Assembly: GCF_022682495.2 (NCBI RefSeq)
Contig: NC_071393.1
Span: 98,507,010-98,571,009 of the forward strand
Source: Desmodus rotundus
Taxonomy: Eukaryota; Chordata; Mammalia; Chiroptera; Phyllostomidae
DNA: 64,000 nt
Reading direction: 5' to 3'
In this document: positions 55,666 through 64,000 of the stretch, piece by piece
Layout of the letters: each line of letters opens with the position of its first letter
Position numbering within the stretch: position 1 is the first letter of the stretch
Translations under genes and position numbers: made by a program
Notes under the pieces: generated by a model
Databases searched by the model: none
What the model was told of the DNA's origin: nothing
What the model saw: only the letters and a program-made list of their open reading frames with translations

Positions 55666-57656
55666 TTTTTTTTAATATATGTATTGATTATGCTATTACA
55701 GTTGTCCCATTTCCCCCTGCCCCACTCCACTCCATCCGGCACCCCCTCCCTCCCACATTCCCCCCCTATAGTTCATGTCCATGGGTCATACTTATAAGTT
55801 CTTTGGCTTCTACATTTCCTACACTATTCTTACCCTCCCCCTGTCTATTTTCCACCTATCATCTATGCTACTTATTCTCTGTACCTTTCCCCCCCTCTCC
55901 CCCTCCCACTCCCCTATTGACAGCCCTCCATGTGATCTCCATCTCTATGGTTCTGTTCCTGTTCTAGTTGTTTGCCTAGTTTGCTCTTGTTTTTATTTTA
56001 GGTGTGGTCGTTAATAACTGTGAGTTTGCTGTCATTTTTACTGTTCTTATTTTTTATCTTCTTTTTCTTAGGTAACTCCCTTTAACATTTCATATAATAA
56101 GGGCTTGGTGATGATGAACTCCTTTAACTTGACCTTATCTGAGAAGCACTTTATCTGCCCTCCCATTCTAAATGATAGCTTTGCTGGATACAGTAATCTT
56201 GGATGTAGGTCCTTGCCTTTCATGACTTGGAATACTTCTTGCCAGCCCCTTCTTGCCTGTAAGGTCTCTTTGGAGAAATCAGCTGACAGTCTTATGGGAA
56301 CTCCTTTGTAGGTAACTGTGTCCTGTTCTCTTGCTGCTTCTAAGATTCTCTCCTTCTCTTTCATCTTGGGTAATGTAATTATGATGTGCCTTGGTGTGTT
56401 CCTCCTTGGCTCCAGCTTCTTTGGGACTCTCTGAGCTTCCTGGACTTCCTGGAAGTCTATTTCCTTTGCCAGATTGGGGAAGTTCTCCTTCATTATTTGT
56501 TCAAATAAGTTTTCAATTTTTTGTTCTTCCTCTTCTCCTTCTGGCACCCCTATAATTTGGATGTTGGAACATTTCAAGATGTCCTGGAGATTCCTAAGCC
56601 TCTCCTCATTTTTCCGAATTCTTGTTTCTTCATTCTTTTCTGGTTGGATGTTTCATTCTTCCTTCTGGTCTACAGTGTTGATTTGAGTCCCAGTTTCCTT
56701 CGCATCACTATTGGTTCCCTGTACATTTTCCTTTGTTTCTCTTGGCATAGGCTTCATTTTTTCATCTACTTTTCAAACAAATTCAACCAATTCTGTGAGC
56801 GTCTTGATAACCAGTGTTTTGAACTGTGCATCCAATAGGTTGGCTATCTCTTCCTCGCTTAGTTGTATTTTTTCTGGAGCTTTGAAGTGTTCTGTCATTT
56901 GGGCCATTTTTTTTTTGTCTTGGTGCATCTGTTACTTAAAGGGGCGGAGCCTTAGGTGTTCCCTGGGGCGGGGTAACGCTGGTTGCTGTGCTGTGACGCT
57001 GTACGTGGGGGAGGGGCTGAGAGGGAGCAATGGCTCCCCCTCCCCTCTCCACCGGATTTCAGTCTTTCACTCTGCTACCCACAATCAAACTGGGCCCCTC
57101 TGGTGCAGGTTCCCGAGTGGGTGGGCTTCTGCACACCCTAGGCCCCTGTGGGTCTCTCCAACGACCTCTCCTGTGAGGCTGGGAGTCTCTCCTGCTGCCG
57201 CCCCAACACCCACGGGTGTTTTCAATCAGAGGTTTGAGGCTTTATTTCCCCGCACCGGAGCCCTGGGTTGCACGGTCTGCTTTGCTCCCCGCCGTTTGTC
57301 CGGTTTATCTGTGTGCAGATATGGGGCCGCGGGATGCTACCCGCCGCTCTGCCTGCCCCGTTCTCCGCCACTCTGAGTCCAGCCCTCTCGGTTTATCTGT
57401 GCATGAATGTGGGGCTGCGGGGTCTGCTAGTGGTCGGACTGCCTGCCCTGCTGGTCCCACACTCCGCCAGTCTCGGTCCTGCCATGGCCACGCGAGTCCT
57501 CTCCGCCCTGGTGCCCGTCTCCGCCCCTCCTACCAGTCTGGATGAATGTTTATTTTTTATTTCCTTGGTGTCGGATTTCCTTGCTGTTCGATTTTCTGTC
57601 AGTTCTGGTTGTGCGAGGAGGCGCAGTGTGTCTACCTACGCCACCATCTTGGTTCT
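55666..57656 (-). mobile_element. Half-L1-like retrotransposon copy C (ORF1 only, full length)
   Basis: About 1.99 kb between two copies of GAAAATCA (55658-55665 and 57660-57667). On the minus strand it starts ACCAAGATGGTGGCGTAGG near 57653, has a 749-bp GC-rich leader, ORF1 (56907-56068) and a 400-bp 3' UTR ending CATAATCAATACATATATT plus A-run. There is no ORF2. It supplies the reference structure for the family in this window. Confidence 0.88.
56068..56907 (-). pseudogene. L1 ORF1-like protein, copy C, two nonsense codons
   Basis: This 279-codon frame has the full L1 ORF1p layout: coiled-coil N-terminal half, RRM-like core (IQIIGVPEGEEEEQKIENLF, EAQRVPKKLEPRRNTPRHI) and C-terminal RNA-binding domain (TYKGVPIRLSADFSKETLQ). 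The family ATG is kept (MAQM), but codons 45 (56775-56773) and 85 (56655-56653) are TGA. The 169 codons from 56577 to the stop are open. Confidence 0.88.
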
Positions 57657-57699
57657 ATCGAAAATCAATTTTTAGATTTGTTTTTTGAGGAAAGATTAA

Positions 57700-58761
57700 G
57701 AACAATTTTTCTAGTTTTATTGAGAAATAACATCACTGTATATGTTTACATTGTATAATATGATGGTTTAACTTACATATATTGTGAAATTATTGCCACA
57801 TCCATCATCTTATATAGATACAATAAGAAGAAAGGAAAAATATTTCTCCTCGTGCTTAGAACCCTTAGGATCTACTCTCTCAACTTTGTTATACATACTT
57901 GTATATCATACAACAGTGTTAAATATAGTCACCATGTTGTACATTACATCCCTAGTGCTTTTTAATCTTATAAATAGAAGTTTATACTTTTGACTGCCTT
58001 CTTCCAATACCCTCTTTCTCCAACCCCTCACCTCTGGTTACCACAAATCTGATCCCTTTCTCTATGAATTTGGTGGTTTTGTTGGTTGGTTGGTGAGATT
58101 CCAGGCATAAGATCATACAGTATTTGTCTTTCTCTGTCTGGCTTATTTCACCTAGCATAATGCCTTCAAGGTCCACCCTTATTGTCCCAAATAGTAGGAT
58201 TTCCTTGTTTTCTATGGCTGAATAATATATATATATACAAATCACAACTTCTTTATCTATTCATCCATCAATGAATACTTCAGTTATTTCTGTGTTTTAA
58301 CTATTGTAAATAATGGTGCTACGAACATGGGGATGCAGATATCTTTTCAAGTTAGTGTTTTCATGTGCTTTGGATATATTCCCAGAAGTAAAATTGCTGG
58401 ATCATATTTTTAACTAGTTCTGTTTTTAATTATTTGAGGAACCTCCACGTTGTTTTCCATAGTGTACGCACCAGGGTACAATCCCACTTATGCACAGGGC
58501 TCCCTTTTCTCCACATCCTCAACAGCACTTGTTATCGCTTTGATGATGACTTACCTTTTTGATAATGACTGTTCTAATAGGTATAAGGTGGTATCTCATT
58601 GTCATTTTAATTTGAATTTCCTTAATGACTAGTGATGGTGAGCACCATCTTTTTATGTACCTGTTTATATGTCCTATTTGGAAAACAATCTTGAGTATAG
58701 TATAGTTACTTTCTGATCTTTCTTTTCCCATTGGATATATTCTGTTTTTCATGCGATGAGA
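57700..58761 (-). mobile_element. L1M 3' end, reverse orientation
   Basis: Antisense L1 3' UTR and ORF2 end: AATATAGTCACCATGTTGTA, CCTCTGGTTACCACAAATCT, CTTATTTCACCTAGCATAAT, CAGGGCTCCCTTTTCTCCAC. The VES at 58777 is inserted at its right, and its sequence continues briefly to about 59000. Confidence 0.85.
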
Positions 58762-58776
58762 CTATTTGTTCCTTTT

Positions 58777-58978
58777 AAAAAATATTTTATTTATTTCTTT
58801 TTAGAGAGACAGGGAGGGAGAAAGAGAGAGTGAGAAACATCAGTGTGTGGTTGCCTCTGGCACACCCCCTATTGGGGACCTGGCCCACAATCCAGGCATG
58901 TGCCCTGACTGAGAATCGAACTAGTGACCCTTTGGTTTGTAGGCCAGCACTCAACCACTGAGTCACACCAGCCAAGGC
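58777..58978 (-). mobile_element. VES SINE in L1
   Basis: Reverse VES flanked by a perfect 15-bp repeat CTATTTGTTCCTTTT at 58762-58776 and 58978-58992 (shared C). Confidence 0.94.
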
Positions 58979-59612
58979 TATTTGTTCCTTTTTACTTGCC
59001 TTATTTTCCATATATCTATTCCTTCTGAAACAAAATAAAACTTCTAATAGGTTATATATATGCTTGCATAAAGCTTCTCCCCCCTCATTTCTATAATTTA
59101 ATTTGCCTTCTCTACATCTTTTTTCAACACATTTTCATATATTCATATATATATACATATATATTTATACTTTGTATCTGCTTACGCCTTGTACTGATGT
59201 CTCCTAGGTTATAGCTTTGCTCTATATCAAATTCTGTAGGCTTTATTATCTTTAGAACCAGTGAATAGACTGTAAGTGTAATTATCATCAGGAAAATGAT
59301 CATCAGGAAAATGACCTATTGTGAGTTACTGTTAGTCATTTAAAAAGTTGGGGTACTGTTAAATTTGGGGCTCTTTTACATAAGAATCCTTATGAAAAAT
59401 ATCCAATATACAAAAGAACAAATAAAACATAGATGTTGAGTTTTTAAAAGGATAATAGTGAGCACCTGTATCCTCCCTCCCTATGTGAAGAAATACACTT
59501 TGTCAGTATTTTGACACTATTTCTATGCCCCTCCTTAATGGCAACCTCTCCCTAATTCCTCTCCAAAGATAAACGATTATACATTTGGTGTTTCTCATTT
59601 TCTGATAATTTT

Positions 59613-59818
59613 TTAAAAGATTTTATTTATCTTTAGAGAGCGAGGGAAAGGAAGGGAGAAAGAGAGGGAAAGAAACACCAATGCATGATTGCTTCTCATG
59701 CGCCCCCCCCACTGGGGACCCAGCCCGCAACCTAGGCATGTGCCCCACTGGGAATCGAACAGGCAACCCTTTGGTTCATAGTCCAGCACTCAATACACTG
59801 AGCCACACCAGTCAGGGA
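59613..59818 (-). mobile_element. VES SINE with 18-bp duplication
   Basis: Reverse VES flanked by a perfect 18-bp repeat TCATTTTCTGATAATTTT at 59595-59612 and 59819-59836. A TA microsatellite starts two bases after the right-hand copy. Confidence 0.95.
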
Positions 59819-59836
59819 TCATTTTCTGATAATTTT

Positions 59837-59838
<2 letters not shown>

Positions 59839-59887
<49 letters not shown>
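59839..59887. repeat. (TA)n microsatellite, about 24 units
   Basis: An uninterrupted TA run followed by TGTGTATAATGTGTATATAT. Likely length-variable. Confidence 0.97.
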
Positions 59888-59891
<4 letters not shown>

Positions 59892-59989
59892 ATAATGTGT
59901 ATATATTTAATATTACATATTATTTTTACATTTTTAAGTACCTAATATACATGGAACCTGGAGTATGAGTTTTTCCACATTTTATTTAC

Positions 59990-62115
59990 TTCATATCCTC
60001 ACCTACACTTAGCATTATAGTAAGTATAAAATGATATCACATTATGGTTTGAAAGTGCATTTTATAGATTACCAATGAAGTATGAGCATATTTTCATATA
60101 CTTATTAGTCATTCATATTTCCCACTCTGTGCCTGTTTGCCTTTGTCAGTCATTTATTGGAATATATTTTTCTTTTTGTATTGTATAAGTTTTAAATATT
60201 TGGTATAAATCTTTTGTTCATTATTTGTTTTATATCTATCTTTTGCCACTTTATAATATGACTTTACTCTCTTGATGGTATATTTTAATAAACAGAAGTT
60301 TTATATTTAAAACTACTCCATTTAATATTTTCCTTTATGGTTTATACTCTTTATATTTTCATAAATCTTCCCCTACCTCAAAGTTATAAAATATTCTCCT
60401 ATAATATTTGGTTTTAAAGTTTTATATGTATCTTTTTAAAATTTTTTATTGTCATAAAATACACATAAAATTTACCATCTTAACCATTTGAAGTGTCAGC
60501 TCAGTGATATTAATTACATTCATGTTATTGTACAGCCATCGCCACCATCCGTCTCCAGAACTCTTTCCATCTTACAAAACATGTATATCCATGAAACACT
60601 AAGTCCCCATTCCCTCCTCCTCCCAGACTCTGGCAACCTCCATTGTACTTCTTCTCTCTGTGAAGTTAACTACTCTAAGAATCTTACATAAGTGGAATCA
60701 TACAGTATTGTATTTGTCTTTTTCTGACTGGCTTAATCCACTTAGCATAATGCCCTGAAGTTTCATCCATGTTGTAGCATATATCAGCAGTTTTTCCTTT
60801 TGAAGGCTGAATAACATTCCATTGTGTGTGTGTGTATATACACACTACATTTTGCTTACCCATTTATCTGTCAATAAATATTTGGGTTGCTTCCATGTTT
60901 TAGTGACTGTGAATAATGCTGTTATAAACATTGGTGCACAAATATCTCTTTGAGACCCTGCTTTAAATTCTTTGGGTATACACCTAGGAGAAGAATTGCT
61001 GAATCATCTGGTAATTCTATTTTTCAATTTTTGAGGAATCACCATATAATATTCCACTGTGATTATACCATTTTCCATTCCCACTAACAGTGTAGTTTCT
61101 CTAAATTCTTGCCAGCACTTCTTATTTTGTGGTTTTATTTCATTTTATTTTTTATAGTAACCATTTTTATATGTGAGGTGGTATCTCATTGTGGTTTTGA
61201 TTTGCATTTTATTTCCTAATTTCTCTTGTGATTTTTTTGATCCATTTGGTGTTTATGAGTATGTTGCATACTTCCACAAATTTGTGAATTTTCCAGTTTT
61301 ACTTCTGTTACTGATTTCTACCTTTATCCCTTTGTAGTTAGAGAAGATATTTTGTCTTATATCTGTCTTTTAAAAACCTATTGAGACTTAAGTTTTAGTG
61401 TAACATGTTCTATTCTGGAGAATGTCCCATATGCACTTGAGAAGAATGGGTATTCTGCTGTTGTGTAGAGTGCTCTATATATGTCTGTTAGATCTAGTTG
61501 GTTTATTATATTGTTTGAGTCCTGTGTTTTCTTGCTTATCTTCTATCTGGTTGTTCTATCCATTATTAAGCATGAGGTATTGAAGTTCCCACTTTTGCTT
61601 CACATATTTTGATGGCCTTCTATTGGGTGCATAAATGTTTACAACTTACATCTTGCTGTACTGAAACTTTTAAAATATAATGTCCTTCTTTGGTTCTTGT
61701 AACCTTTATGATTTTATGATTTAAAGTCTACTTTGTCTGACTTAAAGTCTATTTTGTCTGATATTAGTACAGCCACTCCTATTCTCTTTTGGTTAGCATT
61801 TGTATTAAATATATTTTTCATCCTTTCACTTTCAACCTGTTGTGTTTTGGATCTAAAGTGAATCTCTTGTATACAACTTGTAGTTGGATCACGATTTTTT
61901 TTTTATCCATCCTGACAGTCTCTGTATTCGATTAGAGAGTTTAATTCATTTACATTTAATGTAATTACTGATAAGGAGGGATTTACTTCTGCCATTTGGC
62001 TGCTTGTTTTCTTTATGCCTTATACCTATTTTGTCCCTCATTTCTTGCATTACTGTATCCTTATGTGTTTAGATCATTTTTTTGCAGTGTATCATTTTTA
62101 TTCCCTTATCATTTC
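59990..62115 (-). mobile_element. L1M fragments, reverse orientation (at least two)
   Basis: 59990-60430 is weak antisense L1. From about 60431 a new 3' end begins (CATAAAATTTACCATCTTAA, TCTGGCAACCTCCATTGTAC, GCTTAATCCACTTAGCATAA) and continues into ORF2 antisense (AGTCTATTTTGTCTGATATT near 61745). A TG/TA repeat sits at 60822-60846. Confidence 0.82.
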
Positions 62116-62189
62116 CATTTCTACACATAGTCTATGCTATGGTCTGAATGTTGGTACCCCCACCCCCAACTTCATATATTGAAATCCTG

Positions 62190-64000
62190 GACTTCCAGCC
62201 AAGATGGAGGCGTAGGTAGACACACTGTGCCTCCTTGCACAACCAAAAGGAGGAGAACAACAATCTAAACACAAAAAACAACCAGAACTGACAGAACTAC
62301 ATGGAAGTCCGACAACCAAGGAAATAAAGAAGAAACATTCATCCATACTGTAGGAGGGGCAGAGCCGGGCAGCCAAGCAGAGAGGACTCATGGCAGGGTG
62401 GTGGCTGGAGAACCCAGCAAGGTGGTGGATTATGGAGCAGGGAGGGCAAGGCTGCAGCTGGCTTGCAAGGCAACAAACTGCGCAACCCAGGGCTCCAGCA
62501 TGGGGAAATAAAGCCTCAAATCACTGATTGAAAACACCTGTGGGGGTTGAGGCGGTAGTGGGAGAAACTCCCAGCCTCACAGGAGAGTTTGTTGGAGAGA
62601 CCCACTGGGGTCTAGAACATATACAAACCTACCCACCTGGGAATCAGCACCAGAAGGGCCCAACTTCATTGTGGGTACTAGAGGAAGTAACTGAAAACCG
62701 GCAGAGAGCAGAACAAGTGCCATTCCTCCCTTTTGGACCCCTCCCCCGCAGACAGCCTCACACATAGCTATGAGCATTGCCTCGCCCTGGTGAATACCTA
62801 AGGCTCTGCCCCTTTACCTAACAGGCACGCCAAGACAAAAAAAAAAAAAAAAAATTGGCCCAAATGAAAGAACAGATCAAAGCTCCAGAAAAAATACAAC
62901 TAAGCAACAAAGAGATAGCCAACCTATCAGATGCACAGTTCAAAACACTGGTAATCAGGATGCTCATAGACTTGGTTGAATTTGGTCACAAATTAGATGA
63001 AAAAAAAATGAAGGCTATGCTAAGTGAAACAAAGGCAAATGTACAGGGAACCAATAGTGATGGGAAGGAAACTGGAACTCAAATCAACACTGTGGACCAG
63101 AAGGAAGAAAGAAACATCCAACCAGAAAAGAATGAAGAAACAAGAATTCAAGAAAATGAAGAGAGGCTTAGGAACCTCCAGGACATCTTGAAATGTTCCA
63201 ACATCCAAATTATGGAAGTACCAGGAGAAGAGGGAGAGCAACAAATTGAAAACTTATTTGAACAAATAATGAAGGAGGACTTCCCCAATCTGGCAAAGGA
63301 AATAGACTTCCAGGAAGTCCAGGAAGCTCAGAGAGTCCCAAAGAAGCTGGAGCCAAGGAGGAACACACCAAGGCACATCATAATTACATTACCCAAGATG
63401 AAAGAGAAGGAGAGAATCTTAGAAGCAGCAAGAGAACAGGACACAGTTACCTACAAAGGAGTTCCCATAAGACTGTTAGCTGATTTCTCCAAAGGACCTT
63501 ACAGGCAAGAAGGGGCTGGCAAGAAGTATTCCAAGTCATGAAAGGCAAGGACCTACATCCAAGATTTCTCTATCCAGCAAAGCTTTCATTTAGAATGGGA
63601 GGGCAGATAAAGTGCTTCTCAGATAAGGTCAAGTTAAAGGAATTCATCATCACCAAGCCCTTATTATATGAAATGTTAAAGGGATTTATCTAAGAAAAAG
63701 AAGATAAAAAATAAGAACAGTAAAATGACAGCAAACTCACAGTTATTAACAACCACACCTAAAACAAAAAGTAAACTAGGCAAACAACTAGAACAAGAAC
63801 AGAACCACAGAAATGGAGATCACATGGAGTGTTATCAACAGGGGAGTGGAGGGGGGAGAGAGGGAGAAAAAGTACAGAGAATAAGTAGCATAAATGGTAG
63901 GTAGAAAATAGACAGGGGGAGGGTAAGAATAGTATAGGAAATGTAGAAGCCAAAGAACTTATATGTGTGACTCATGGACATGAACTAAAAGGGCGGAATG
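62190..64000 (+). mobile_element. Half-L1-like retrotransposon copy D (ORF1 only, 3' end cut by window)
   Basis: Starts near 62196 (CCAAGATGGAGGCGTAGG), has a leader of about 660 bp, an A-run, ORF1 (62855-63693) and about 300 bp of 3' UTR before the window ends, an estimated 75-100 bp short of the family's 3' terminus. There is no ORF2. The leader is less GC-rich than those of B and C and carries an internal insertion near its start. Confidence 0.85.
62855..63693 (+). pseudogene. L1 ORF1-like protein, copy D, frameshifted
   Basis: Same family as copies B and C: LSDAQFKTLVIRMLIDLVEF coiled-coil region, IENLFEQIMKEDFPNLAKE core, TYKGVPIRLLADFSK. A single-base loss near 63492 (AAAGGACC against AAAGAGACC in copy C) shifts the frame, giving a stop at 63541; the remaining C-terminus (DLHPRLLYPAKLSFRMGGQI...) continues in the next frame to TAA at 63691-63693. 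The family start ATG is TTG here; the next in-frame Met (62864) is kept. Confidence 0.87.

Larger units (their letters stand above)
51143..64000 (+). other. ATL1: ATL1 first coding intron (5' part)
   Basis: Begins GTGAGTAA and does not end within the window. The first 1.2 kb is fairly GC-rich; I see no exon in it. From 52.8 kb on it is mostly transposon-derived: a MER5-like relic, MIRs, a young L1 3' end, two half-L1-like elements, two VES SINEs and antisense L1M fragments. Confidence 0.85.

Noticed and set aside
51143..64000. ATL1 exon 2
   Set aside because: The next conserved segment of atlastin-1 was not found on the plus strand.

Overview
This is vertebrate nuclear DNA, almost certainly from a bat. 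AT-rich introns are studded with about 14 copies of the tRNA-derived VES SINE that is typical of bats. The window also holds LINE-1 fragments of several ages, L2/MIR relics, hAT and mariner DNA-transposon remnants and one solo retroviral LTR. The SINE subtype (head CCCTGGCTGGTGTGGCTCAG) suggests a yangochiropteran bat; I cannot name the species.

Two protein-coding genes are recognised, arranged head to head. MAP4K5 (GCK-family MAP kinase kinase kinase kinase 5) lies on the minus strand from a CpG-island promoter near 41.1-41.5 kb and runs off the left edge. Its first nine coding exons are present (41004-41111, 24020-24077, 14391-14481, 13808-13872, 11023-11078, 4336-4383, 4209-4251, 3272-3344, 783-914). 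Together they are 674 nt, encoding residues 1-224 plus two bases of codon 225. That covers the kinase domain from the glycine loop through HRD, DFG and APE into the C-lobe. Every junction is GT/AG and all phases agree. ATL1 (atlastin-1, an ER-shaping GTPase) lies on the plus strand. Only its start-codon exon is here (ATG at 51109, donor after 51142), and its first coding intron fills the rest of the window. The MAP4K5-ATL1 divergent pair is the known mammalian arrangement.

Layout: 1-41 kb is MAP4K5 and its introns. A CpG island spans about 40.96-42.07 kb. The 42-51 kb stretch lies between the two start codons and holds hAT and mariner remnants and one unassigned degenerate reading frame. The 51-64 kb stretch is ATL1 intron 1, largely built of L1-derived insertions.

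The most interesting repeat material is a family of about 2-kb LINE-1-derived elements carrying only ORF1 and no ORF2 (half-L1/HAL1-like): 25030-26926 (minus), 55666-57656 (minus) and about 62190 to the window end (plus). They have GC-rich 5' leaders, a YY1-like motif at the 5' end, an antisense ORF reading out of the 5' end, a 3' end resembling that of a local L1, and target-site duplications on the two that are complete. Each ORF1 copy is broken in a different way. Other items worth checking are a perfect 16-bp hairpin, a palindromic 14-bp tandem array, a solo LTR inside an L1 tail, nested VES insertions, and a short uORF in the MAP4K5 leader.
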